DNA from: JANWXD01 sp037446115
GTDB taxonomy: Bacteria; Acidobacteriota; Terriglobia; Bryobacterales; Bryobacteraceae
Direction of reading: 5' to 3'
Length of the DNA: 44,417 nucleotides
Assembly (NCBI GenBank): GCA_037446115.1
Contig: JBBIJF010000033.1
Location: 1 to 44,417 of the forward strand
The first letter of the stretch is position 1. Each line of letters starts with the position of its first letter. Positions 10,276-19,915 of the stretch are shown here, one piece after another. The notes below the pieces were generated by a model, which did no database searches, was not told where the DNA came from, and saw nothing but the letters and a program-made list of their open reading frames with translations. A program made the translations under genes and the position numbers.

Positions 10276-11808
10276 TCAAGGTTCCGGCCTGGACAAGAGG
10301 GTCACGGCGCCTCCGCGCCATTCGGCTCCCACATAATTGCCCGGACGATCGAACGAAGGAATCCAGGCCCATTCGGCAAACGTCTTGCCCTGCTGATTCC
10401 GGAGGATGACGCTCGGCTCCAGGCGCTGTCCGTCGAGGCTGCCGTTGGCCAGGAGAATGTCGGTCCAGCCGTCCCCGTCGAAATCGCCGGGCAGCGCCTG
10501 CATGGTCCCATAGCAGCGCTGCAGTCCCGCTTGTGAGGTGACGTCCCGGAACTTTGCTCCGCCTGTGTTGCGAAAAAGCCGCGGGGTGTATCGCAAAGCG
10601 CGGTAGTCCGGCTGGACCAGCCCGCGCACTGTCTCTTCGAACGGTGCGTGGCAGGACAGGAAAAGATCCAGGCGGCCGTCCCGATCAAAGTCGACTGCGG
10701 CGGCGCTGAAACTGCGCTCACGAATGCCGTCCAGCCCGCTTTCCGCTGTTGCCTCGTGAAGCGCGCCTCCCCGTGTGAGGAAAAGCGCCGCTGGTTTTAG
10801 CCAATAGACGACGAAAAGGTCATTGTCGCCGTCGCCGTCAAAGTCCGCCGCCACGCAGTCGGTGATCGTGCCGCGCCGGGCCGCCTCCGGAGGCAGTGCA
10901 CCGCACCGCCTGGGAAACGCGGGAACGGCGCCGGGAGCCGTTGTCCACCGTGCAAACCGCCCGGTGGCGGTTGCCGGGATATGCAACTTGTAGCCTTCCG
11001 GAGTTCCTTCCGGATATCGCCCTAGCGCAGCCGCAGCCCAGTACAAGAACAGGAGCGACTTGACGGCGGCCCTCTCGAGCGCGGTCATGGGCTTGCCCGG
11101 CGCGGGAAGGATGTCGCCTTCCGACAGCACGCCGCGCGCCGCAATCCTTTTTTCCTGGGCGTAGTTGTCGAGCACTTTTCGGAAGAAGCCGGCCGCCTCG
11201 GCGTACCGTTTCTGACGGAAGAGTGCGTATCCGGTCAGGAAGTTGCCTTCGGGTGAGGCGAAGCCGGCCGCGATGCGCAGGTGCCGTTCGGCTTCCTTCC
11301 AGTCGCCCCGGTTGAGTTCGAGGCGGCCCAGCTGCAGAAACGGCCCCGCCTGCTCGCGGTTCAGTTCGATGCTGCGCTCAAAGGCCCGCCGCGCTTGACC
11401 GAAATCCACGGGCGCGCCGGGAAGGGGAGTGGCAAGCGTGTTGCCCAGTTCCGTCCATCCACGGTTGCTTGACGGGTTGACTTCGAGCAACCGGCGGAGC
11501 ACGGTCGTCGCTTCGGCATACTCGCCGATCTCCTTGAGGCTGGTCGCCAAGTTGTAGAGGGAGTCCTCGTGGTGCGGATCCAGTTCCAGAGCTTTCCGGA
11601 ATCCTGGGATGGCTTTGTCGAAGCGGCCTGCAGTGCGGTCGCTGTTGGCTTGGTTGTACAGCGCCCAGAACCGCCGGATCCTTTCCCGCTCCGGGGAGAC
11701 CTCGGCGGAGCCGTTCTCCGCAGCGGTCTGGCTGCGCCGCTTGGCCAGTGTGATGAGCCCGAAGGCGACGGCGACTGCCGCTGCCGCAGCCACTACCGTC
11801 CGGTTCAT
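10276..11808 (-). CDS. Membrane-anchored TPR / FG-GAP (VCBS) repeat protein
   Basis: A 510-aa protein with an N-terminal hydrophobic anchor (VVAAAAAVAVAFGLITLA), TPR repeats from about 50 to 200, and then calcium-binding-type FG-GAP/VCBS repeats recognisable by DFDGDGDNDLFV, DFDRDGRLDLFL and DFDGDGWTDILL. The D-x-D-x-D-G patterns are typical of beta-propeller blades in secreted adhesins and CRTAC1-like proteins. It is the last gene of an overlapping minus-strand operon: its ATG overlaps the stop of the CRTAC1-type gene (ATGA). Unlike its neighbour it lacks an ASPIC/UnbV end. It is probably periplasmic or surface-exposed; a function beyond binding or scaffolding cannot be read. Confidence 0.8.
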   Translation of the reverse strand: MNRTVVAAAAAVAVAFGLITLAKRRSQTAAENGSAEVSPERERIRRFWALYNQANSDRTAGRFDKAIPGFRKALELDPHHEDSLYNLATSLKEIGEYAEATTVLRRLLEVNPSSNRGWTELGNTLATPLPGAPVDFGQARRAFERSIELNREQAGPFLQLGRLELNRGDWKEAERHLRIAAGFASPEGNFLTGYALFRQKRYAEAAGFFRKVLDNYAQEKRIAARGVLSEGDILPAPGKPMTALERAAVKSLLFLYWAAAALGRYPEGTPEGYKLHIPATATGRFARWTTAPGAVPAFPRRCGALPPEAARRGTITDCVAADFDGDGDNDLFVVYWLKPAALFLTRGGALHEATAESGLDGIRERSFSAAAVDFDRDGRLDLFLSCHAPFEETVRGLVQPDYRALRYTPRLFRNTGGAKFRDVTSQAGLQRCYGTMQALPGDFDGDGWTDILLANGSLDGQRLEPSVILRNQQGKTFAEWAWIPSFDRPGNYVGAEWRGGAVTLLSRPEP

Positions 11809-13592
11809 TCTGTCACGTACACGGTCTGGTTCGCCGGCACCTGCCGGAGTTCCCGGACCACGCCGCTCGGGAAGCGGACCGTGACGCGGTCTGCCACCGC
11901 CTGCCGGCCGAGGCCGAAATGCGCCTCCGCGGCGTTCTGCGAAAGGTAGGAGGGCTGGGCGTCGATCTCTTCGATTTGCCGCACGCCCCCGACTTCCACT
12001 TCGACGCGCGCGCCGAATCCGCTGCGGTTACTCCTGGAGGTTCGAAGGCGGACCTTCAGCCAGTGGTTCCGGTTACCTCCTTCGTTGCGCAACAGCAAGG
12101 GAGGCCCGCCGTGATTGACGATGACGATGTCCACATCCCCGTCGCCGTCGTAGTCGGCAAACGCCGCGCCGCGGCCCACGCGGCGTTCGGAAAAAACCGC
12201 TCCGCTGACGGCGCCGGTTTCGAAAAAGCCCTCTTCTGGGTTGCGCTGCCAGAACAGCCGGTTTTTCATGGGCACGAGCCTGGAAGGATCTGCTTCCTCC
12301 TGAAGGGTGCTGCCGTTGACGACGAACAGGTCCAGCAGGCCGTCGTTGTCGTAATCGAAAAACGAGGTGCCCCAGCCAATGTCCTGCAGTGCGATCTGTC
12401 CGAGACCCATCATGTCGGCGATGTCGGTGAATTTCAGCGGACCGCGGGCTCCCCCGTTGGCGTGGCTGAGCCGCAGGTTCCAGTAAAAGGCGTTTTCCTG
12501 CGCCAGCCAGTGAGTGACGAACAAGTCCAGATCGCCGTCCCGGTCGTAGTCGCCCACGGCCAGTCCCATGGCGCCCCGGTAGTCGGCGACCCATGCAGCG
12601 TGAGAAACATCCTCGAAGCGACCGTTGCCCAGGTTGCGGTACATGACGTTATCGGAGATGTCGTTGGCCACGTACAGGTCAGGCCACCCGTCGTTGTCGA
12701 AATCCGCCCACGCCGCCGACAGGCTTCTGCCATTGGGATTGTCCACCCCGACCTGCCGGGCCACTTCCGCAAACGTGCCATCCCCGTTGTTGCGGAAGAG
12801 CAGATTGCGCTCCGGCCGGTACGAGGACGGATTCAGCATGAACGGGATGACTTCCGAGTATTGTTTCGAGGATTTGCCGACAAACTCCGGCTGGAAACGG
12901 TACTTCACATAGCCGCAGACGTAGAGATCCACCCAGCCGTCGCGGTCGTAGTCGGCCCAGGAGGCCCCGGCCCAGAAACCGCGAAATCTCTCCAGTCCTG
13001 CCCTTCGGGTGGCGTCCTCGAAGGTCCCGTCGCCGCGGTTATGGTAAAGCACGAGGCGGTCATAGCTGGTTACCACCAGGTCAGCGTGGCCGTCATTGTC
13101 GTAGTCGGCCCAGGCGGCGCCCATACCTACGCCGCAGAACCCCACGCCGGCCGCGGCAGTGACGTCCGTAAAGGTGCCGTCGCCGTTGTTGCGGTAGAGC
13201 CGGTTGCACGCCGGCGAGGAGGCCAACTGCTCGGGTGAGGCTGTCAGCGGCCCGGCGATGTTGACCAGATACAAGTCCCAGTCGCCGTCGTTGTCGTAGT
13301 CGCCCCAGGCTGCTCCCGAACCCATGTCTTCCGGAAGCTGCGTGGAACGCTTTCCGTGAAAATGCCGGAACCGGACTCCGGCTTGTTCGGCCACGTCTCT
13401 AAACTGGACTCGCGGATAATCGGCAGGCAGAGTGCGGCTAAGCTCGCTGGTAATCCCCTCGACTGCTTCCCCAGGCGCGTAGGGCTTGGGCCGCTCCCGG
13501 ATCACGAGCAGAGCCGCCGAGCCGGCCAGAACTCCCCCGAGCCCGACGAGCGCGTACTTGATCATTAACCGCTTGCGCCGCGTGAGGGCCAT
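11805..13592 (-). CDS. CRTAC1-family protein (FG-GAP repeats plus ASPIC/UnbV domain)
   Basis: A 595-aa exported protein with an N-terminal membrane segment (ALVGLGGVLAGSAALLVI). It has many FG-GAP/VCBS blades (WGDYDNDGDWDLYLVN, WADYDNDGHADLVV, WADYDRDGWVDLYV, WADFDNDGWPDLYVAND, VGDYDRDGDLDLFVTHW, FFDYDNDGLLDLFVVNG, FADYDGDGDVDIVIVN). The C-terminus carries the ASPIC/UnbV signature (GARVEVEVGG...QPSYLSQNAAEAHFGLG...RFPSGVV). This combination is abundant in acidobacteria and planctomycetes. Its start codon shares one base with the stop of the cytochrome gene (TAATG), so the two are translationally coupled. The function is unknown; the calcium-binding propeller suggests extracytoplasmic binding. 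Confidence 0.88.
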   Translation of the reverse strand: MALTRRKRLMIKYALVGLGGVLAGSAALLVIRERPKPYAPGEAVEGITSELSRTLPADYPRVQFRDVAEQAGVRFRHFHGKRSTQLPEDMGSGAAWGDYDNDGDWDLYLVNIAGPLTASPEQLASSPACNRLYRNNGDGTFTDVTAAAGVGFCGVGMGAAWADYDNDGHADLVVTSYDRLVLYHNRGDGTFEDATRRAGLERFRGFWAGASWADYDRDGWVDLYVCGYVKYRFQPEFVGKSSKQYSEVIPFMLNPSSYRPERNLLFRNNGDGTFAEVARQVGVDNPNGRSLSAAWADFDNDGWPDLYVANDISDNVMYRNLGNGRFEDVSHAAWVADYRGAMGLAVGDYDRDGDLDLFVTHWLAQENAFYWNLRLSHANGGARGPLKFTDIADMMGLGQIALQDIGWGTSFFDYDNDGLLDLFVVNGSTLQEEADPSRLVPMKNRLFWQRNPEEGFFETGAVSGAVFSERRVGRGAAFADYDGDGDVDIVIVNHGGPPLLLRNEGGNRNHWLKVRLRTSRSNRSGFGARVEVEVGGVRQIEEIDAQPSYLSQNAAEAHFGLGRQAVADRVTVRFPSGVVRELRQVPANQTVYVTE

Positions 13593-15751
13593 TACTCCGT
13601 TCCCTCCGCCGCGCTTTGCGAGCCGCGCGGCACGACTTCGATCCTGCGCTCCACGGAAGCCATTTCCGTGATGGGCGAAGTCAGGCCGGCCTGCTCGCCG
13701 AACATGAAGTTGAGCAGGTACTGGTCAATTTTGCGGTACAGCAGCCGCGCCTTGACGCGCAGTGTGCCCGGAGACGACGCCGGAACACCCACGGGATACG
13801 TGACCTGCTGGGGAAGCACCTTGCGCTTGGCGGGGAACAGATCGGGGCAGAAGAAATCGAACTCCGCCGTGTCGGAAAAGCCCGGAAACAGAGCCCGGCG
13901 GTGGCGCACCCCCACCATCTCCCAAAGGTTGTGTCGGTCAATGAGATTGCCGTACTGATCCACCGGTTCGGCCTTGAACATGAACGTGCCGGGCTCAATG
14001 AATCCCTTCTCATCCACTCTCCCGGTGGCGTAGATCACCTGTCCGGCGGCATCCGTGACCACGAGTTCAACCCACGCCTGGATGATGTCGAGCGGGCCGG
14101 TGGGAAAGTCATGGCCGACTTTGTTCGAAGTGATCACCAGCTTGAGTTCGGCTTTTTCGCCGGGCGCCACGCGCTCCGGCGCGATCATCTCGAGACCCAC
14201 GACCGGCCCGCTGCGCCATTTCTCGGCGATCTCCGGTATCTCGTATTTGCCTTGCAGCCAACGGTGCGTCAGTTCGACGTGCTTTTCCCAGCCCGGCAGC
14301 TTCAGCACGGCCGGCATGAACTGGTTGGCGGCCACGAAGCGATGGCTCCTGTGTTTGCCGTCGCGGGCCGAGCGGTTGTAGTCGAGCGCGTCGCCCCGCG
14401 CCGGATCCCGCGAGGGCATCAGAGGCATGTGGCACTCGCGGCATTCGATCGTCTTGCGCGGATTGCCCGGATGGTTCCAACGGCTCTGGCGCCAATTGTC
14501 ATACTGGTTCTGCAGCTGCACCCAGCCCACATTGTTGATCTCCTGGTCCACGAACTGCTTGTGGCAGGCCGCGCAGTACTCGGGCGTCTTGAACAGCCGT
14601 TTGCTCAAGTCGCTGACGTGCTGCCGCGGGTAGGCCCGGATCAGGAAATCCCGGAGAAACCGGACGGTCTGGCGCGGCCGCTGGTCATATTCGAGCTCGA
14701 ACATATAGCGAGCCGGGACGGCGACGACATAGTTGGCGTTGCCTTTGACGTCCACCTTGCGGATGGAGTGGCAGATCAGGCAGGAGACGCCCTCCTGGTA
14801 TCCATGGAGCGAGGTTAGCTTCTCGGTCTCGGTGAACAGATTCTTCGTGCCGGAAAACAGCGAAATCGGATCGTGGCAGCCGCCGCAGTAGCGCGTGGAT
14901 TCCGGTCCGTTTTGCTGGGCCATGTTCCACTGGATTTTCTGGAAGCCCGCGTCCATGGCGGCGTAGCGGTGGGCACTCGGCTCCCACTCCCGCACAATCT
15001 CCTCGTGGCAGCCGGCCGTGCCGCACGAGCGGGAGCCCGCAAAAACGCGTGCGTCCACCGCTCCGCCCGTCACCGTTCGCGCCAGGCTCGGAGCGAACGG
15101 CCGGTCTTTGCCGTATCGGTAGCTGTAGTCTTCCGGAAAGCGGTGATCGAGTCGCACCGGCGTGTAGGCGTAAGCCAGCAGCATCACGAGCGCGATGCCG
15201 CCGGCAGTCAGCCAGGCGACGCCTCTGCCGAAGCGGCCCTGGGCCTCCGGCACGGGGGTTGTATCTCCAGCCCTGCGGGCGCGCCGGTCGCGCACGAGGA
15301 TGACCACCAGATGGGGGACGACGAAGGCCAGCGTCGCAAAGGTCGTCACGATGTGGACGGTGTCCCAGGCGTAGCTGATGCGCGCGCCGAAGGCCGCCTG
15401 GATGCTCAGCACCACACCGGAAACCGCGCACAGCAAGACGGCAGCCCCTCCCAGATAACCGAGCAGGAGGTTGTGGCTCCAGGGAGTCCGCCAGTAGTCC
15501 CGGAAATGGCGCACCAGGTACCAGCCGCACGGGACGAGAAACACGATTCCCAGCGCCGTGTGCAGGAGCACATTGACCTGGTTCGGCACGTTGAACGGGC
15601 CGAACAGAATGAACAGCCCGCTGAGCGTCAGAAAGGACAGTCCGCCGGCGGTGAGAATCGCCAGTGGGGAACGCCAGCCCGCGATGCGCCGGGCGGTGCG
15701 GTTCCTCCCATGCACCGCAACACTATCGAGATCAGGGTCTTTATGTCCCAT
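13592..15751 (-). CDS. Membrane-anchored multiheme c-type cytochrome
   Basis: A 719-aa protein. The first about 200 residues hold roughly five membrane helices (for example LAILTAGGLSFLTLSGLFIL and VAWLTAGGIALVMLLAYAY) with histidines suited to b-heme or quinol interaction. A large extracytoplasmic part follows with four CxxCH heme sites (CGGCH, CLICH, CAACH, CRECH) and one variant C-x4-C-H site (CGTAGCH). The C-terminal third is a beta-rich domain. The layout resembles cytochrome c554/NrfB-like multiheme proteins fused to a DUF4405-like membrane part. It is first in an operon with two FG-GAP proteins. The start is supported by AAAGGAGAG upstream. A role in quinol-linked extracytoplasmic electron transfer is inferred. 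Confidence 0.82.
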   Translation of the reverse strand: MGHKDPDLDSVAVHGRNRTARRIAGWRSPLAILTAGGLSFLTLSGLFILFGPFNVPNQVNVLLHTALGIVFLVPCGWYLVRHFRDYWRTPWSHNLLLGYLGGAAVLLCAVSGVVLSIQAAFGARISYAWDTVHIVTTFATLAFVVPHLVVILVRDRRARRAGDTTPVPEAQGRFGRGVAWLTAGGIALVMLLAYAYTPVRLDHRFPEDYSYRYGKDRPFAPSLARTVTGGAVDARVFAGSRSCGTAGCHEEIVREWEPSAHRYAAMDAGFQKIQWNMAQQNGPESTRYCGGCHDPISLFSGTKNLFTETEKLTSLHGYQEGVSCLICHSIRKVDVKGNANYVVAVPARYMFELEYDQRPRQTVRFLRDFLIRAYPRQHVSDLSKRLFKTPEYCAACHKQFVDQEINNVGWVQLQNQYDNWRQSRWNHPGNPRKTIECRECHMPLMPSRDPARGDALDYNRSARDGKHRSHRFVAANQFMPAVLKLPGWEKHVELTHRWLQGKYEIPEIAEKWRSGPVVGLEMIAPERVAPGEKAELKLVITSNKVGHDFPTGPLDIIQAWVELVVTDAAGQVIYATGRVDEKGFIEPGTFMFKAEPVDQYGNLIDRHNLWEMVGVRHRRALFPGFSDTAEFDFFCPDLFPAKRKVLPQQVTYPVGVPASSPGTLRVKARLLYRKIDQYLLNFMFGEQAGLTSPITEMASVERRIEVVPRGSQSAAEGTE

Positions 15752-15865
15752 TTCGTCCCGCTCTCCTTTCCTTCCGGCTTCTTCTGAGTGGAGATCGGGC
15801 CCATGTTACTGCGGAACCTACGCGAAAGGCAATAACGCGAAAATATTAGGGGTCCGAAAGTCGGA

Positions 15866-16852
15866 TTAGGCGGCCCGGCCGTTCAGCCTGCTGCGCACGA
15901 AGCCGCCCAGGCGCCGGGAGGCGTCGAAGATGGCGGATACGGGCACGAGTCCGGCCAGCCGGTACCGGCCGAGCGCAGCCAGTCCCGCGGAAGCGACGCA
16001 GCCGCATTCGGCACATACAGGATGGCCTCCGAACTGGCAGGGATGAACCGTGGTCTTCAAGTCTGCGGTGACGCAATGGGTGACCTGGGCGAAGATGCAC
16101 TCCTCGGGGGAGCGCGGAGGTTCTCGCAGGCCGTCGAGGATCGGGCGGGACAAATGGACTTTGGGAAAAGCAGGCGCCAGCGCGGCAAGTTGGCGGAGGG
16201 CTTCGGCGCGGTCTTCCGGACGGAGCCGCTCTTGCGAGCAGTCGCCTTCCTGGGGCGTGTAGAGGCTGAACCAGATCTTGCGCGCTTCGGGGCGTTCCGA
16301 CCAGAGCTTGGCGAACTCGTACAGGTAGTCCGGGCGCGCCAGCTGCTGCCGGGTCACCGTGCAGTGCACAATCACGCGGTGAGCGGCGATGTGCTTGAGG
16401 ATCCGGTCATAGGTGGCGGGCGTCCGGCGCCGGTCGTGCTCGGGCGGAAGCCCGTCCACGGAGACGACCAGATGGAGGCACTTGAGCGCCGCCCACTCGG
16501 CGGGCACGGGGCGCACCGCGCTGGTGACCAGCTGGACCTCGATTCCCATGGCGTCCAGCTTGGGCAGCAGCACGTCCAGCTCGCGCCAGCGCACCAGAGG
16601 CTCTCCGCCTACGATGGAGATGTGGATGGGCCGCAAGCGGCGCACCAGCCCCAGCACACCGTGCACCAGCTCCTCGCCTCGGTAGTCGCTGAGCTGTCGC
16701 AGGGTACGCCCGTTATCGCCAAGGTGTAGCGTGTCGTAAGCGTAGCATCCCGGACAGTGCAGTGGGCACTCCTTGGTGATTTCAATCGAAAGCAGCGGCT
16801 TGTAGCCCCGCAGGATCCGCCCCCAGGCGGGAAGCACGTCGCTATGTTTCAT
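15866..16852 (-). CDS. Radical SAM protein with C-terminal cysteine cluster
   Basis: A 328-aa radical SAM enzyme. The CxxxCxxC cluster motif is in ECPLHCPGCYAYD near residue 30; a GGEPLVRW motif follows near 83, the usual GGE SAM-binding element. The C-terminus has several cysteines (ADLKTTVHPCQFGG, then CAECGC), resembling a short SPASM/twitch domain that may bind an auxiliary [4Fe-4S] cluster. It is last of four consecutive radical SAM genes on this strand, 45 bp after its neighbour. The substrate is unknown; the neighbourhood points to lipid or hydrocarbon chemistry. About 114 bp separate it from the cytochrome operon downstream; that stretch holds a candidate -10 TAATAT (15843-15848, minus) and no gene. 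Confidence 0.8.
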   Translation of the reverse strand: MKHSDVLPAWGRILRGYKPLLSIEITKECPLHCPGCYAYDTLHLGDNGRTLRQLSDYRGEELVHGVLGLVRRLRPIHISIVGGEPLVRWRELDVLLPKLDAMGIEVQLVTSAVRPVPAEWAALKCLHLVVSVDGLPPEHDRRRTPATYDRILKHIAAHRVIVHCTVTRQQLARPDYLYEFAKLWSERPEARKIWFSLYTPQEGDCSQERLRPEDRAEALRQLAALAPAFPKVHLSRPILDGLREPPRSPEECIFAQVTHCVTADLKTTVHPCQFGGHPVCAECGCVASAGLAALGRYRLAGLVPVSAIFDASRRLGGFVRSRLNGRAA

Positions 16853-16897
16853 CGGCCTCCTTTGCTCGCCTGGCGAGAGCCCGGCGCAGCAAGTTGC

Positions 16898-18565
16898 TTA
16901 TTGCAACGTTACCATGCCGGCGGTCTCCGTAGCCGAGGCCGCGGCGGGAAAGGCCACGGGCACTTGCTCCGGAACGGAAAACCGAACGGCGGGACGGTTC
17001 AGATCCAGATACAGCCGGCGGCGCAGAGCCCATTCGGGAACGTGGGCCAGACGCCACAGCGGGTACTTCATTTTTTCACCGAACAGCTTACGCCCGAGCA
17101 GGTAGTAGTAGATGGGGATGCCGAGGCCGAAGAGGATCTTTTTCTTGGCTCCGCGGTAGAAATCCAGGTTATAGCGCCAGCAGGTGAAGAAGAACTCCCA
17201 CTGCAGGTCGGTGAGTTCCGGCAGCTTAGCCGCTTCCCGGTTGGCCAGCCGGGTGTCTTCCAGCGGCGTGAACAGTGTCGGCACCACGCACCACTTGGCG
17301 CTCTTCAGTGCGTGGAGCAGATCCAGCGACTCCCGCGTGTCGGCGTCCGTTTCCCCCGGCAGCCCCAGAATCCAGGTGCAGAACGGAAACCAGTTGTGCC
17401 GGTTCAGGATTTCCATGCCCTTGAGGACCACGTCCGGCCACTGCTCGGGACGGTAAGGGTAGGCTTTGCCCGGCATGTATTTTTTGAACAAACGCACCGA
17501 ACCCGTCTCCAGCCCGATGATGACGCTGGCGTAGCGGTTTTCCGGGTGCGTCGAAGCCGGGTGGCGCTTGCGGCTCATGCCCACCGTGTACGGGGTAATG
17601 GCCTCGATCATGGCCGGATCCTGGACCACCGGAGCCATCGTGGCATGGGTCAGGTGGATGAATTTGACCCCCGGGACGGCGGCCACGGACTGGAACAGCC
17701 GCAGCAGCGCCTCACGGTTGGGCGCAAATCGAGGGCCTTGCTCATACAGGAACAGGTCCTCGGTGGTGAGCATGATGGTGTCGGCGCCGTCGGCCACGTT
17801 CACGCGCACGTTCTCGAGGATGTGGTCGAGCGGAATGCTTTGCCCGCGCCGCACCGCCACACCGCAGAACTGGCATCCTCGCCCGCAGCCTCGCGTGATC
17901 TCCACGACGCCGAGCGTGGAACGGTGCCGCGTCACCGGGATCTGGTCCGGATTCTCCGGGGAGGCGCCCTTGACCACCGGCGGCAGCGGCTCGCCTGCGA
18001 CCGCCTTGCGGAACAGGTCCAGAATCAGGTGCTCGGCCTCACCGTCCACCAGACAGTCAATTCCCCACTCACGGTGCATGCCGGTCTGCTCTAACTGCCA
18101 AGCGCCCGGGCCCCCGACCAAAATCTTCAGATGATCCTTGTGCCGACGCAGCACCGGGTGCAGTATGGCTCGTTTGAACTCGGCGGCGTTCAGCGGCTCG
18201 ACCTGTGGTCCGGCAAGATGGGCGTAGACGTCCGTAGCAAACGTGATGCCCATCGGATTATGAGCGTGCAGTCCGACGGCCCGGGTGTTTTCTCCGATGA
18301 ACAACTCCATCTGGTCCGGATAGCAGACGGCGATCTCATCCGGGGAAAACTCTCGCAGCAGGATGGCCTCGACCACGCGCAGGCCGTTCGGTACGTACTT
18401 GGCCTGCCCGTCCGGCCAGGTCTCGTTGCGGAGGATCTCCAGATTGACGAAGTGCTTCGCCACCGGCGCCGGCAGCGTGGCGAAAAGCATCTGAATCCAG
18501 CAGTCTTGCGAATACTCGTTGGCTTCCGTCGAGGATGCAACTAGAACGATTTTCCTGCCGCTCAT
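16898..18565 (-). CDS. Cobalamin-dependent-type (class B) radical SAM protein
   Basis: A 555-aa protein with the class B arrangement: an N-terminal cobalamin-binding-like region (about 1-170; ILVGGPGAW then DCLVDGEAEHLI, the typical 'GEGE/GEAE' turn) and a radical SAM barrel with CxxxCxxC in RGCGRGCQFCGVA. Further signatures are IIGLETGS and TWILGLPGETDAD. The canonical DxHxxG cobalamin motif is not obvious, as in many members that bind B12 base-off. Family members methylate or cyclise unactivated carbons (hopanoid C-methylases, GDGT ring synthases of the Grs type). Its place in an operon with a Tes-like enzyme makes a lipid substrate plausible, but this is inference. Confidence 0.78.
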   Translation of the reverse strand: MSGRKIVLVASSTEANEYSQDCWIQMLFATLPAPVAKHFVNLEILRNETWPDGQAKYVPNGLRVVEAILLREFSPDEIAVCYPDQMELFIGENTRAVGLHAHNPMGITFATDVYAHLAGPQVEPLNAAEFKRAILHPVLRRHKDHLKILVGGPGAWQLEQTGMHREWGIDCLVDGEAEHLILDLFRKAVAGEPLPPVVKGASPENPDQIPVTRHRSTLGVVEITRGCGRGCQFCGVAVRRGQSIPLDHILENVRVNVADGADTIMLTTEDLFLYEQGPRFAPNREALLRLFQSVAAVPGVKFIHLTHATMAPVVQDPAMIEAITPYTVGMSRKRHPASTHPENRYASVIIGLETGSVRLFKKYMPGKAYPYRPEQWPDVVLKGMEILNRHNWFPFCTWILGLPGETDADTRESLDLLHALKSAKWCVVPTLFTPLEDTRLANREAAKLPELTDLQWEFFFTCWRYNLDFYRGAKKKILFGLGIPIYYYLLGRKLFGEKMKYPLWRLAHVPEWALRRRLYLDLNRPAVRFSVPEQVPVAFPAAASATETAGMVTLQ

Positions 18566-18612
18566 GAGCCGCCTCCGCTGAGCCCAACCGACTTTGGCCT
18601 ACGCCGGCCTCT

Positions 18613-19875
18613 TCAAGCCTGTGCCGCCGCAGCCCGGATGCCCTGAAAGCCGTGCAGAGCCTGCTTCAGGATCCACCGCAGCACGTGCGCGTTGTTGTAG
18701 TAGTAGCCCAGCACGTACTGGCATGTGGACAGGCAGTGTTTCGTGCACGACTTTTTCATCTCCTGAAGCTGTTGGAAGTCGAACTTGTGATTCTCGATCG
18801 TGCCCCAGTCGTAGTTGGCCGAGTACATGGGAAAGCATGGGGCGATCGTGCCGTCCACGCGGATGACCAGTGAATTCCATCCCGCCCGGCAGTTCCAGGG
18901 GCGCATGATCTTGCCGCGCATGAAGTCCTTCATGGTGGCAAGGTGGCGCTTGGAGTTCACCATGATGTATCCCTGGCGGTTTTTCTCGATCAGGTAATCG
19001 AGCAGCTCGTCCACCTTGGGATAGTCTTCGGGCCGCAGGTAGGTGCTGTTGTCCTGATAGTGCTTGAAGTGGCTCTGCTCGATCATCGGCGTCTCGTTGA
19101 TGTGGTAGTCGGTCGAGATGCCGTTATCGTGGGCGATCTCCGTGAGGATCTTGACGTCTTCCATGTTGGTGCGGCAGATGTTGATGTTGAAGACCACCAT
19201 GTAGCCATAACGCTGCTGCCGCTTGACCAGGTACTCGAAATTCTTGCGGATGGGGTTGAGGGCTTTGGGGAGGCCGGGCTTTTCGTCGATGCAATCCACC
19301 GCCAGGTTGATGGCCGCCACGCCCGCGTCACCGACACGGTCAATGACATCCGGGCGCATCAGGCGCCCGTTGGTCGGCAGGTAAACGAAAAAGTCGCGCT
19401 TGGTGCCGTAGTAGACGATCTTGTGAATGAAGTGCGGGCGTAACAGAGGCTCGCCGCCCATCAGGGCAATGACCCGGCAGCCGGTCGCATGCAGCCAGTC
19501 AATCGCCCGCTTGGCGGTGTCCTCGGTCATGCCCTTGACCTGGTTGTTGTAGGCCCAGCAGTAGTGGCAGTCCAGATTACATTTGTAATCCGTGAACAAA
19601 TAGGACAGGATGGGACGAAACTCGTTGCTCAGGATGCGCGACTTGATGTAGGGCACCAGCCAGCGGCGGAAGGCCCGCCAGCCGTTGTGCCAGTGGTAGG
19701 CGAGTTTGCTGGGCTCGTCGTCCTCATCCTGTAGGGGAAACACCGGATCGGGGAGGAACTGCGGCACCGGCGATGGCCGGAGCGTGGTGCGCTCGGAGGG
19801 CCGCATCACCAGATCGTGAACCGCAACGTCCACGCGAAAGGCAGGTGCTGTTTCGTGATCTTGAACGGTCTGCAT
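18613..19875 (-). CDS. Radical SAM protein with SPASM-like C-terminus
   Basis: A 420-aa radical SAM enzyme. CxxxCxxC is in YKCNLDCHYCWAYNNQ (near residue 105), and MGGEPLLRP is the SAM-binding element. The C-terminal region shows WNCRAGWNSLVIRVDGTIAPCFPM and then CTKHCLSTCQYV, a cysteine arrangement typical of SPASM/twitch auxiliary cluster domains ('R-x-DG-x-x-x-PC' motif). The first 90 residues are an extra N-terminal part with basic and aromatic residues and no recognised domain. It sits 40 bp after the Tes-like gene and 47 bp before the B12-type radical SAM gene, so it belongs to the same transcription unit. Its reaction is unknown. Confidence 0.8.
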   Translation of the reverse strand: MQTVQDHETAPAFRVDVAVHDLVMRPSERTTLRPSPVPQFLPDPVFPLQDEDDEPSKLAYHWHNGWRAFRRWLVPYIKSRILSNEFRPILSYLFTDYKCNLDCHYCWAYNNQVKGMTEDTAKRAIDWLHATGCRVIALMGGEPLLRPHFIHKIVYYGTKRDFFVYLPTNGRLMRPDVIDRVGDAGVAAINLAVDCIDEKPGLPKALNPIRKNFEYLVKRQQRYGYMVVFNINICRTNMEDVKILTEIAHDNGISTDYHINETPMIEQSHFKHYQDNSTYLRPEDYPKVDELLDYLIEKNRQGYIMVNSKRHLATMKDFMRGKIMRPWNCRAGWNSLVIRVDGTIAPCFPMYSANYDWGTIENHKFDFQQLQEMKKSCTKHCLSTCQYVLGYYYNNAHVLRWILKQALHGFQGIRAAAAQA

Positions 19876-19915
19876 CAGTCATCCTCCCAACCACTCCTCC
19901 ATCTTAATCCGCTGT

